This document shows positions 45,302 to 55,341 of a stretch of 64,000 nt of DNA, one piece after another. The DNA is taken from NCBI RefSeq assembly GCF_038002605.1, contig NZ_JBBOCT010000001.1:434001-498000 (forward strand), in the 5' to 3' direction. The first letter of the stretch is position 1; each line of letters begins with the position of its first letter. The stretch comes from Bacillus sp. FSL K6-3431 (GTDB lineage: Bacteria; Bacillota; Bacilli; Bacillales; Bacillaceae_C). Made by a program: the position numbers and the translations under genes. The notes beneath the pieces are model-generated. The model searched no databases and was not told where the DNA came from. It saw only the letters and a program-made list of their open reading frames with translations.

Positions 45302-47395
45302 ATGAAAAAGAAATTACATGTGGTATTTAAAACGCATTTAGATATTGGTTTTACCGATCTTGCAGAAAATGTAACAACCAAATATTTGGCTGATTTTATT
45401 CCTCGAGCTTTAGCAATTGGAGAAGCATTACCAACAAAATTTGTTTGGACCACAGGGTCATGGTTGATTGCTTATTATCTCAACCATCCAGAGGTGACCA
45501 AAGTAGATAAAGAAAGAATGGAGCAGGCGATCAAAAATGGCACAATTAAGTGGCATGGCTTACCTGTGACGACACACACAGAACTGATGGACCGTCGCTT
45601 GTTTGAGTATGGTTTATCGATTTCTAAGGCGCTTGATATGAAATATAATCAACAAACAATTGCGGCGAAAATGACAGATGTACCAGGACATTCGATTGCC
45701 ATTGTTCCGTTAATGGCACAAGCAGGTTTGAAGTATTTACACATCGGTGTGAATGCTAGCTCTGCGATTCCAAACGTACCGGAAATGTTTGTTTGGCGTG
45801 CGAAAGATGGATCGGAAATTATTGTCCATTATGCACAAGATTATGGGGAAACCTTTATGCGTGATGGTTGGCAAAATATGCTGTATTTTGCCCATAGTCA
45901 TGATAATCAAGGACCACCTAAAGATGCTGCAGAAGTGACTGAACTTTTTGCTAAATTAGCGGAAGAATATCCTGATGTAGAGTTGGTTGCATCAAGCCTA
46001 GATGAGTTTGCGAAAGTGGCATGGGCTAAAAAAGGTACTTTACCTGTTATTGAAGAAGAAATTGCTGATAGTTGGATTCATGGGGTTGCTTCTGATCCGA
46101 AGAAAATCGCAGAATATAAAATCCTATTAGATTTACGTGACACATGGTTAGATAGTGGTGCGATGGCGATTGATAGTCAGGAGTACAAAGACTTCTCAGA
46201 ACAATTAATGTTAATTGCAGAACATACTTGGGGTGGTAATGGGAATGTTTTTTTACCAGATTATCGAAATTACCGATTAGCTGATTTTAAAGTAGCGAGA
46301 GCAAAAGATAAAATCACCTTTAATCATAATCGCAATACGATGGATTTTGCTGATTTAATGGCATTAATCAGCACCAATATTGAGAATCAAGCAGATGCGA
46401 ATCGAAGGTCTTACCGTTTATATGAAGCGTCATGGCAAGAACAAAGAGAGTATGTGAATAAGGCGATCGCTGCTTTAAATCAGGAGCGTCGCCAAGAAGC
46501 CCTTGAAGCAGTTGACAGCAAACGTACAGCTATTTCACCTTTAGACAACAGCATAGAAGCCGTAATACCGGGTAAAACATATCAATTTGCTGGAGTAAGC
46601 CTTGCTTTTTCGACAACAGGGGGCATAAATCAGTTAGAGGTTAATGGGCATAGCTTACTAAAAGATGGCAAAGAATTTGGAAAACTATCTTATGAACGTT
46701 TTGACTTTGCGAACTATAGCAATTTTTTAAGCAAGTATAGTCGTTTAACTCGTTGGACATCTAGTTGGGCTTTAGTTGACTTTGCGAAACGCGGAATTGA
46801 GGCTTATCAAGAAATTAGACATGAGGTTTTAATGCCATCGATTGAACGATCGAGCATGAAGCAGCAAGGTGATATGATTGAGGTCGATTTTGATCTAGTC
46901 TTTACAACACACGAGCAAGAACAGTGGGGCGTACCTAAAAAGATAAGACTGACATATCAAATCAACTTAATAAGCAAAGAAATAGCTGGAAGTCTAAAAT
47001 GGAATAGTAAAGAAGCCAACCGCATGCCTGAAGCATACTGGTTAGAGACTAGTTTAACTGTGGCTAATCCGTATCGCTGGAAAATGGCGAAATTAAATGA
47101 AAAACTTTCCCCTTATGATGTGGTTGTAAATGGGAATCGAAATATTCATGCCTTGACAAAAGAAGGCTTAACTTATCAAGGAATAGAAGGAAACTTCACG
47201 ATTCATAGCTTCGATGCACCTTTATTCTCTTTAGGTCGTCGTGGATTACTAAACTTTGACAATAAACAACCATCATTAAATGATGGAATTTATGTGAATC
47301 TCTTTAACAACACGTGGGGGACCAATTTTCCAGCGTGGTTTGAAGACGATATGCTTTTCCGCTTTGGTGCAAAATTAGCTTGTTATGAGAATTAA
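45302..47395 (+). CDS. Second GH38-like glycoside hydrolase (DUF5054 type)
   Basis: A 697-residue protein with GH38-type signatures: LHVVFKTHLDIGFTDLAENV at the N-terminus, AKMTDVPGHSIAIVPLMAQA with the putative nucleophile Asp, and LIAEHTWGGNGNVFLPDYRN with the later metal His. It is related to the preceding mannosidase but shorter and clearly diverged, and the DUF5054 family has the same layout. It starts 19 bases after the stop of the upstream gene, following AGAGAGGTG, and closes the operon. No signal peptide is seen, so it should act in the cytosol. Its linkage specificity (for example alpha-1,3 or alpha-1,6) is unknown. Confidence 0.8.
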   Translation: MKKKLHVVFKTHLDIGFTDLAENVTTKYLADFIPRALAIGEALPTKFVWTTGSWLIAYYLNHPEVTKVDKERMEQAIKNGTIKWHGLPVTTHTELMDRRLFEYGLSISKALDMKYNQQTIAAKMTDVPGHSIAIVPLMAQAGLKYLHIGVNASSAIPNVPEMFVWRAKDGSEIIVHYAQDYGETFMRDGWQNMLYFAHSHDNQGPPKDAAEVTELFAKLAEEYPDVELVASSLDEFAKVAWAKKGTLPVIEEEIADSWIHGVASDPKKIAEYKILLDLRDTWLDSGAMAIDSQEYKDFSEQLMLIAEHTWGGNGNVFLPDYRNYRLADFKVARAKDKITFNHNRNTMDFADLMALISTNIENQADANRRSYRLYEASWQEQREYVNKAIAALNQERRQEALEAVDSKRTAISPLDNSIEAVIPGKTYQFAGVSLAFSTTGGINQLEVNGHSLLKDGKEFGKLSYERFDFANYSNFLSKYSRLTRWTSSWALVDFAKRGIEAYQEIRHEVLMPSIERSSMKQQGDMIEVDFDLVFTTHEQEQWGVPKKIRLTYQINLISKEIAGSLKWNSKEANRMPEAYWLETSLTVANPYRWKMAKLNEKLSPYDVVVNGNRNIHALTKEGLTYQGIEGNFTIHSFDAPLFSLGRRGLLNFDNKQPSLNDGIYVNLFNNTWGTNFPAWFEDDMLFRFGAKLACYEN

Positions 47396-47414
47396 TTAGG
47401 ATCAAAATTGATTA

Positions 47415-47460
47415 TATAGCTGGAGTATCTTGTTGATAACTAGGCGAATCGAAAGACATT
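47415..47460. repeat. 46-bp repeat, copy 1
   Basis: It begins TATAGCTGGAGTATCTTGTT and ends CGAATCGAAAG followed by ACATT. It differs at two positions from 61443-61488 in the same orientation. Confidence 0.75.
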
Positions 47461-47688
47461 ATTAATTAAATTTTATTTCGAATACCTAATGTTTTTATTA
47501 TTGCTATCACAACCTATAATTTTTAGCTTTGTCTTATTCCATGATGAAGTAACTACCTTCAAAATGCTTTTTTAAGCACAAAGCGGTGTTTACAAACGAT
47601 ATAACTTTATTTAAAAAGTACGACTTTATTTCAAATCTAAATTTATTTGAACATCCGATTACTAATCTATGTTTTTTATTATATAAGA

Positions 47689-50062
47689 ATAGCAACTTCA
47701 CCAGGGAAGGCGTTCTTCATTTTCACTAGAGCATACAGCAGATAATCAATTTCGTTATTATGAATTTGCTAATTCAATGCTGATAGATAAATCGACAGTT
47801 GGTCAAAATATTACGACGCGTGAATGGACACATCTGGCTGTAACGAGAAATATTGCTAATAATAAAGTTACCGTCATTCAAGTTGGAGTTGTTATTGCTA
47901 CTTTTAAAAATCTGGATTTGGCAGAGCAGGTTCCGCTAGAGTATCTTCATAGTATTGGTACGGATACAATAAATCAATACCATATAAGAGCAGAGGTAAG
48001 AAGTACGATTGTGGAATCATGTTCGCACACTAGATGAGATCAAAAATTATGCAAATACAGAAATTAAGGGTGAAGAAGGCTAAAACATGCTTGGACATTA
48101 GATCATTCTGCATTGAACGGTGTTGTTAATGTGATTTTTGATAAGACAGGAGATGTTGACGGGATGCAGTACGGATTTGAAAGTACTTATGAAAGTGAGT
48201 TTAAAGGAACTGGCGCCGATTTTGCGGATGGTAAATTGGAAATTGTATCAAAGAAACGTCTTTCTGATGCACCACGTACAGTTGAAGCATGGGTGAATGT
48301 GCCAGCTGATACGTCAAGCGATAAGCGTGTAGGGGTTATTTTAGGTAATTACTTTAATAATTACTACAGCGATATATCCCGATTTAACTTTGAAATTCAT
48401 GCTAATGGTAATCCAAGAGTATACTGGAGAGCCAGCAAAAGTCATGAGGTTAACTATATTGCAAAAAATGTAAATATTAATGTGGGTGATTGGGTTCATG
48501 TCGCAATGGTATTAGATGATACAAACAAAATAGCGACTACTTATATCAACGGCGAAAAAATTAATGAGGAAGCCGTAGTGGTTCCTATTCCAACTGATCG
48601 CACCGTTCGTGAACTGAAAATAGGTTCTGATTACAGAAGAAATAATGCCCATGGCACGCCTGAAATGACATTCAATGGCCAAATTACCGATGTTCGCGTG
48701 TGGTCTACCGTCAGAACGGACAGTGAGATTAAAGCCAATTACAATGTTTCTTTAAAAGGAAATGAAACGGGGTTGATGGGAAATTGGGAGCTGGATAAGG
48801 AAGCTAATGATGTATATCGAGATAGATCCAAAAACAAGAACCATGGACTGGTCTACGATGAAGAAACAACAAATTGGCTTGCTCCTGAATTTGCAAAAGG
48901 AGATTATACGATTGCCGTGTTGCCAGACACACAGAATATGGTAGAGTATCATCCGGATGCATTTAAAAATTATATGACCTGGATAAAAGATCTTGCCAAC
49001 CATATGAATATCAAACTAGCGATTCAAGTAGGTGATTTGGTTAATAATCCACGAAGTATTGCGCAATGGGAGACGGCTTCTGAAGGGATGTCCTATCTGG
49101 ATGGCGTCATTCCGTATGTATTTTTACCAGGCAACCATGACGAAATATTAAATCGTACGCAGATGACTCGTGATCGAACGAACTATAATAAATATTTCCC
49201 ATATAGTAAGTATTCTCAAGCATCCACCTTTGGAGGCTCTTATCCAGAAGGGAAAATGGATAATACGTGTCATTACTTCGACATCAATGGGGTGGAGTAT
49301 ATGGTTATTGCATTGGAGTTTGCACCAAATGATGATGTAATGGCTTGGGCAAATAAAACAGCGGCAGAAAATCCGGATAAAAAAATTATTGTAGCTACAC
49401 ATTCTTACATGTATCACACTGGAGATCAAATTTCTACAAAGCATATTGATTATCCAAGCGCATATATCAATGATGGTAATAATGGTGATGATATGTGGAA
49501 TGAATTTGTAAGCAAGCACGAAAACATTGTTTTAGTACTGTCTGGACATATTGGTTATCCTGATCTAGTTGTGAGAGAAGACATTGGCATGCATGGTAAT
49601 TCCGTTAAACAAGTACTAGTGGATGCTCAGTTTATGCAGTATGACCTAGGCATGGTGATGATATTGACATTCAAAAAAGGTAGTAACGAAGTAGATGTGA
49701 ATTGGTATTCTGTTACGAAGGATAAGTTCTATCGTGCTAACAACCAGTCTTCGATGGAATTGAATGTAAATGAAGATAAAAATTCTAAATCAAGATTGCA
49801 AATTAGATAACATGCAGCTTTCAGGGCAGATCAAATGATGGACAAGGGCAACAACTTTATGGTTCCAGTTAAGGGTTACAATGCATCGAATCTGGTGGGA
49901 CTTGAAGGTCTAATTTATTACAATAAGGACTTGCTAACACTTAAAAAGTTTGAATATGTTACCTTAGAAACAAATGAACATAAACGGCTACGCCAGAAAA
50001 AGTGAGCTTCCTAGGTGTGTCTAAAACAGCGGGAATGAACTGATGAGAAGACGGTTATAGCC
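47689..50062 (+). pseudogene. Secreted LamG / metallophosphoesterase / cohesin-like protein, decayed
   Basis: The first ~350 bases give a LamG (concanavalin-like) piece, SSFSLEHTADNQFRYYEFAN and TREWTHLAVTRNIANNKVTV, with a start that is not recognisable. After frame changes near 48000-48110 a 565-residue frame continues with a second LamG domain (RTVEAWVNVPADTSSDKRVG, GDWVHVAMVLDDTNKIATTY) and a calcineurin-like phosphoesterase with VLPDTQNM, IQVGDLVNN, LPGNHDE and LSGHIG. It stops at 49810, but the same frame goes on to about 50005 with a cohesin-like NLVGLEGLIYYNKDLLTLKK and, shifted, VSFLGVSKTAGM. No signal peptide or anchor is preserved. A large extracellular protein has been lost. Confidence 0.75.
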
Positions 50063-50614
50063 AATATGGTTGTTCCTGCAAAATCAGATGGAAGGCGTTG
50101 AAGCGCCTTCCCTGTATGTATAGAAAGGACAATAGCTAGTAGGCTTCCCCTATCGCTGATGTTTCAAATCTTTGTTTTTGTAAAACCAGCACTAAACTAA
50201 AAGTGGAATACAAACTTTTTCAAATAGGGAAAACAGCACCTTCATTTGACCAAGGTGTTTAGTACTAAACCACAACGAATTTGAAACCAGATATTCCTTT
50301 CTCTATTGATTAGTGTTAATTGTAAAATTTCAGATGAAATCAAGTAAAACCCATTATCAGAAATTATCTATATGTCTATAAATGTACTTTTATCTATGTT
50401 GAGAGAGTTTTTAGAAGCAAAATAACGAAAAAAAATGAGAACATCGAAGGAATAAAAGGTCTCAAAACAAGCGAAAAAAGCAACTTTTTTTGTCAGAACA
50501 GTTGCAAAAATAAAAAGTATGTAAAAAAGGAAGATTTTCAACCTAAACTCCCATTCTCCTTTTTTCACTTGTATTTAAAGCTTATGTGAATTTTCATGCA
50601 ATTTATTTACTCAA

Positions 50615-50895
50615 CTTTCGCACATAGAAAAACTCAATGAGTCCTTGATATAACTAGGTAGGGATTGAAAACATTGTGTTAATTGACTCGTTAAGGCTTC
50701 CGAAAGAAACCTTGTCTTTCGACAGTATTTCAAATAGTTCAAGTAACTGTTGTAAGGCCGTGAACATATCTAAATCCTTCATGTTTTCACACATTAAAAA
50801 GAATAGGTGACCCAGTGTTTTAGGATCTTGTTCCTTTCTGCGCTTCCGAAAAGCCTTTAATAAATTTATGAGTTACGTGGTCCTGAACACGCGAA
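50615..50895 (-). pseudogene. C-terminal relic of an IS4-like transposase
   Basis: The minus strand reads VQDHVTHKFIKGFSEAQKGT, then MCENMKDLDMFTALQQLLEL and FEILSKDKVSFGSLNESINT, interrupted by stops and a frame change. The order MCE(N)MKDLD...LLELFE is typical of the end of IS4-type DDE transposases. No N-terminal part or inverted ends are visible. Confidence 0.6.
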
Positions 50896-51097
50896 AGAAG
50901 TTCCCACACACTTACCACGGAGTAATCAATGATTAAAACAGACACTATTTTTGATGAAGTTAGTTTTGGAAATGTTGAATCACATCAAAAGAAAGCGATG
51001 TTAAAAATTTACGCTGATTAAAGGTGGGTACTTTTAAAAAGAGATTAAATCGCATCCTCGTAAGTGCTCTCCTATGTTTAATTTACAAATGCTAACT

Positions 51098-51115
51098 CCA
51101 CCTGCTTTAGCAGGT
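51098..51115. repeat. CCACCTGCTTTAGCAGGT hairpin, copy 1
   Basis: CCTGC pairs with GCAGG around TTTA, or ACCTGC with GCAGGT. The same hairpin occurs at 54843 in the same orientation. Similar hairpins mark IS200/IS605-type ends. Confidence 0.5.
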
Positions 51116-51383
51116 CGGCGTTTAAGAATTTAGAAGCCTTTACCGCGAAAATTCGCGAGACAACACGATGCCTTCGTTATCGATATGAAACGGAGTCATT
51201 TGTACCATAGCTATTTAACAGTCAACTTTGTCATAGTAGATATCAACCCAATGTCATTCTATTGAAATTCACCTGACGATTGTGCAAAATCCCGACTAAT
51301 TTGTAAATACACAGTGTGTGGTATTTGCTAAAGTATTAATCATAACCAAACACTAAAATTTATTTAAAGGGAGAGTGTATTCA

Positions 51384-52946
51384 TTGTCGATATCTAACCA
51401 TTTGTTGACGGATGAACAAATTGTTGAGTTCATTACGAAAGGATATCTTGTGCTTCAGAACGACCTACCGCAGCAGCTTCATCAAGATGTTATGGACAGA
51501 ATTTATTACGTTATGCATGAGGAGGGGAACCCAGGAAATAATATTTTACCTCGGGTTCCAGATATCGAACAATTTTTTGAAACACCGATTGTAAAAGGTG
51601 CGTTAACAAGCGTGCTCGGACCGGATTACTACATGCACCCTCATCGGCATTGCCATTATAATCAGCCGGGTAATCAGGCTCCTGGTGGTGGACAATGGCA
51701 CAAAGATGGATATTGGTCTTCCATGCGGAGTCACCGACCATGGTGGGCGATGATTTTTTATTATACGCAAGATATTACCGAAGATCTAGGGCCAACCGCT
51801 ATTATGCCCGGCACCCAATATTACGAAAAGTTTCTCGGAGATAAAGGAGAGACACTCCTTCCGACTGGAAAAGCAGGTACGATGGTTTTGGTACATTTTG
51901 ACCTTTGGCATAAAGCTTCACTTAATGTGTCCAATTTAGATCGTTACATGTTAAAGTTTCAATTTGCAAGACTCAAAGAACCGGAATACCCGAGTTGGAA
52001 TCATAAAAATAAAGAGATGGTATTACCTGAAGATACACCCGCTATACATCAAAACCTTTGGAAAGATGTGTGGGATTGGCTTAGGCACGAACCAGCAAAT
52101 AGCGTAGCGGCAAAGATGGTCGATGCTTATGATTTATCACAGCTTAAAGCCGATTTAAATGCAGAGGACGCTTCCGTGCGGGGACGGGCAGCTGATCAAC
52201 TTGGTCTTATAGGGGAAGCAGCAGCTTCTTGCGTTTCGGAGCTTGGACGTTTGCTTAGCGATCCAGTGGAAGTTGTGGCTTTAAATGCTGCATATGCTCT
52301 AGGTCAAATGGGGTTAGCCGGTACTCGCACGTTGCTTGAGCAATTACAGCAAGGATCTAATCTGATCGCTAAACGTGCTGCATACGGCATACAAGGACCA
52401 GGTGGCATAGCTATTCCTGGCCTTATCGATACACTTCGTCATAAAGAAGAGAAAAGAAGAGCTCTAGCTGCTTTTGTTCTCGGTATGCTCGGCTCAACTG
52501 CAAGTGAAGCAGTTCCAGCTCTAATTATGTCTTTACAAGATCAAAGTCAATGGGTGCGCCGTAATAGTATTGAAGCGCTTGGGGTGATTGTGCACCCTGC
52601 TGATCAGATAGTACCTGCATTGGTGAAAGCTTTGAAAGAATCATTACTCGAGGAATCACCAGATTCTGCAAAATCGGGCGATTTATATGACCAAAATCAA
52701 AAATATATTATAAACAAAAATGGCTACACCGCAGCTCTCTCTTTGTTACGTGTAGGGAAGGAAGGCGACGCACATATCGTAGTAGATGCCCTAAAGAAGG
52801 CGTTGAATAGCAAGGATCGTTATTTACGCGCATACGCTGCTGAAGCTCTGTCCCATCTTCGTACAGAAGATGCAATTGACGCTTTGATCCGTTTTGGCCG
52901 TTCTTCCAGATGGTGCCCAGATACACATAAATCCAGCACATTCTAA
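51384..52946 (+). CDS. PhyH-type oxygenase fused to HEAT repeats
   Basis: TTG at 51384 lies eight bases after AAGGGAGAG and gives 520 residues; GTG at 51375 is also open. Residues 1-250 are a PhyH-type Fe(II)/2-oxoglutarate oxygenase, with HxD in PGGGQWHKDGYWSS and distal His in VHFDLWHKASLN. Residues about 260-510 hold HEAT-type repeats: AEDASVRGRAADQLGLIGEA, PVEVVALNAAYALGQMGLAG and RRNSIEALGVIVHPA. The short tail (RWCPDTHKSSTF) seems natural. The HEAT part probably binds a partner or large substrate. About 425 bases separate it from the enolase-superfamily gene, which may belong to the same pathway. Confidence 0.8.
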   Translation: MSISNHLLTDEQIVEFITKGYLVLQNDLPQQLHQDVMDRIYYVMHEEGNPGNNILPRVPDIEQFFETPIVKGALTSVLGPDYYMHPHRHCHYNQPGNQAPGGGQWHKDGYWSSMRSHRPWWAMIFYYTQDITEDLGPTAIMPGTQYYEKFLGDKGETLLPTGKAGTMVLVHFDLWHKASLNVSNLDRYMLKFQFARLKEPEYPSWNHKNKEMVLPEDTPAIHQNLWKDVWDWLRHEPANSVAAKMVDAYDLSQLKADLNAEDASVRGRAADQLGLIGEAAASCVSELGRLLSDPVEVVALNAAYALGQMGLAGTRTLLEQLQQGSNLIAKRAAYGIQGPGGIAIPGLIDTLRHKEEKRRALAAFVLGMLGSTASEAVPALIMSLQDQSQWVRRNSIEALGVIVHPADQIVPALVKALKESLLEESPDSAKSGDLYDQNQKYIINKNGYTAALSLLRVGKEGDAHIVVDALKKALNSKDRYLRAYAAEALSHLRTEDAIDALIRFGRSSRWCPDTHKSSTF

Positions 52947-53370
52947 TCGTTGTTAACTAGCAAATCTTCTATTAAGTTCAAATTAAATATTGACATTATT
53001 GTGGTAACAGCACATTGAAACAGTTGGTAATTATTTGCATCGAGAAAATTGAGCGATATTTAAAATATATTCATCAAGATAGTAACACGACTTTTGGGGA
53101 TTAGAATGGAGAGAGCATTTGGAAATCCTTAGCCATCTACAACTTGGAGATGGCGAAAGGGTTCTTAATGCAATGTAAAAACATCTGTATCAATCGTACT
53201 AAGAACACGTTTGTTTTTTTGAATTATTAGTATACTTTTGTAGGTATCTCATGATTCATGATATAAATTATTGTAATAGAACTCGGAAAAAGACAATCGA
53301 GTTGCTTTGCCTGTGGAAGGAGGAGCCTCCCTTGGCTACTAAATGCTAAAGATAATGAGGAGAATAGTTT
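52947..53370. other. Intergenic stretch
   Basis: No gene seen. A hairpin near 53133-53155 (GCCATCT with AGATGGC) has no T-run. Confidence 0.5.
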
Positions 53371-54468
53371 ATGAAAATCATAAATGTTGATAGTTTCGTA
53401 TTACATGTTCCTATCACCCCGCCGATTACAGATGCCATAAATGTAGCCACACATTGGGGACTTGCAGGGGTAAGGATTTTTACAGATGAAGGTATAATTG
53501 GTTATGGTTATACAGGCACAACTGCGTTTGGCGATGAAATGATTGCAAAAACAATCGATCAATACTATCGAGAAGTTTTAATTGGAAAAGATCCTTTTAT
53601 GGTTAAAGAAATTTGGGACGAGCTTCGATTTGGCAAAATGCATTGGATTGGTCGTGCCGGTGTTACGCATATGGCGTTAGCAGCAGTAGATATTGCGTTG
53701 TGGGATATTATGGCGAAAGTTGCCAAGCAACCTCTGTGGAAATATTTGGGGGGGCATAAGCCGGAAAAAATTAAAGCATACAATACGAACGGCGGATGGC
53801 TTAACTGGTCTAAAGATAGGTTACTAAAAGATGTAACCGAAATTGTGGAGCAAGGATTTAGCGGTGTGAAAATGAAAGTAGGTAAGCCTAACCCTAAAGA
53901 AGATTATGACAGGGTTAAAGCGGTAAGAGAAGCGATCGGTGATGATATCATTCTTATGATAGATGTTAACCAAATGTGGAATATCAACACAGCTATGACT
54001 TGGGGGAAAAAGCTAGAAGAGTTTGATTTATTTTGGCTAGAAGAACCTTTAAATCCAGATGATATCTTGAATCATAAAAAGCTGGCTAATGAGTTAAATG
54101 TTCCAATCGCATTAGGCGAACATGTGTACACAAAATACGCTTTTCGTGATTATATCCATCAAGGAGCTGTCGAATATGTTCAAGTCGATGTTACGCGTGT
54201 CGCAGGTATCACTGAATGGTTACAAGTCGCAGGACTTGCTGCTGCATATGATCTACCAGTATGCCCACATGTTGGTGATATGGGGCAAATTCATCAACAT
54301 CTTGTGGCTTCAACACAAAATGCAACGATGCTTGAATATATTCCGTGGATCCGTCACATCTTTGTAGAACCGATTCAAGTACGCAATGGCTATTACGTCC
54401 TCCCTGAAATGCCAGGTGCATCGACGGATATATTACCCAAATACTTTAAGAAATATCGTGTGAAGTAA
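53371..54468 (+). CDS. Mandelate racemase/enolase-superfamily acid-sugar dehydratase
   Basis: A 365-residue protein of the enolase superfamily. The N-terminal capping domain (residues 1-125) is followed by the barrel with Lys167-x-Lys169 in GVKMKVGKPN, metal ligands Asp198 (MIDVNQMW), Glu224 (FWLEEPL) and Glu250 (LGEHVY), then DVTRVAG, and His300 in VCPHVGDMGQIHQH. These residues abstract the proton alpha to a carboxylate. Many members dehydrate aldonic or uronic acids, but the precise sugar acid is not clear from the motifs. With a PhyH-HEAT gene upstream and an AraC regulator and an isomerase relic downstream, it belongs to a sugar-linked cluster. Confidence 0.85.
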   Translation: MKIINVDSFVLHVPITPPITDAINVATHWGLAGVRIFTDEGIIGYGYTGTTAFGDEMIAKTIDQYYREVLIGKDPFMVKEIWDELRFGKMHWIGRAGVTHMALAAVDIALWDIMAKVAKQPLWKYLGGHKPEKIKAYNTNGGWLNWSKDRLLKDVTEIVEQGFSGVKMKVGKPNPKEDYDRVKAVREAIGDDIILMIDVNQMWNINTAMTWGKKLEEFDLFWLEEPLNPDDILNHKKLANELNVPIALGEHVYTKYAFRDYIHQGAVEYVQVDVTRVAGITEWLQVAGLAAAYDLPVCPHVGDMGQIHQHLVASTQNATMLEYIPWIRHIFVEPIQVRNGYYVLPEMPGASTDILPKYFKKYRVK

Positions 54469-55341
54469 GGTAAATAAGTTTTAATAAATACAATTCCTAG
54501 TGGACTAGGAGAATTATATTTATAGCAAGCTGGTTATCTTGAAAGCGCCTAATTTAAAAATATGTTGTCCCATTGTGAGAAAACGAGGGAGTTAATCAGA
54601 CAGGGGTGTGAAGCGAGAGAAATTACACTTTTGCAAGGAAGTGTGGGAAAAGACTACATCCACTTGTCGCTATCATGTCCACACAATAGAAATAATATAG
54701 CTAACTAATTTCATGAAGGTAAGAACGAATTATGTAGGATTGAGGACTGAGTTTAATCTCACATAGTATACATTAACTTAAGGTCTTTCAGAAGACTTCA
54801 GTCTTAGTTAGAGATTTTAGTCACCGGTATTTATGTTTAAATCCACCTGCTTTAGCAGGTGGTAGTTTAACACTAGACGTACAATAAATGAAAAAAATTG
54901 AAGGAAACGAAATCAGGAGGTTTGGTACTTGATTATGCTTCTGAGGAGTTCATGTGAATTGTTTTTGTCCTGCTAGAGTGAAGATATCTTTTTTCGAGGT
55001 GTGAGTAAATAGCTCAAGTTGCTTTATTCTTTGCCCTAATCAATCTAATTTTGTAACTGGAAGAGCCTCTATTGATTATTAAACATAACAAGGAAAATAG
55101 TGGATTCACCACACCATTGTTGAGTCAATTACGGTTCAGGATAGTTTTTACGTTCTTCCAAAGCTTCTAGGAGTCTCTCGGAAATGTTGACCTAAGTAAA
55201 TAGATTTCGATAATGAATACACTTCCGCTTTGATTAATGATAAATATTTTAGCAAATACCATACCCTGATATTTTACAGGCTAGTCTGAATCCGATATAA
55301 TCATTAGCTAAATTTAAAACTAAGGTTTGGAGGTGAACACC
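54469..55341. other. Intergenic stretch with hairpin
   Basis: No intact gene. It holds the CCACCTGC hairpin at 54843-54862 and several short frames without signals. Confidence 0.5.
54843..54862. repeat. CCACCTGCTTTAGCAGGTGG hairpin, copy 2
   Basis: A perfect 8-bp stem (CCACCTGC and GCAGGTGG) with TTTA loop. It is nearly identical to 51098-51115, and the two flank the PhyH-HEAT and enolase-superfamily genes as direct repeats. Confidence 0.55.

Larger units (their letters stand above)
50063..51383. other. Gene-poor stretch with an IS4-like relic and a hairpin
   Basis: No intact gene is seen. It contains the transposase remnant at 50615-50895 and the CCACCTGC hairpin at 51098. A 66-codon minus frame at 50368-50568 and a 30-codon plus frame at 50930 are unsupported. 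Confidence 0.5.

Noticed and set aside
50368..50568. 66-residue hydrophobic minus-strand frame
   Set aside because: An A-rich site precedes an alternative TTG, but nothing else supports a gene.
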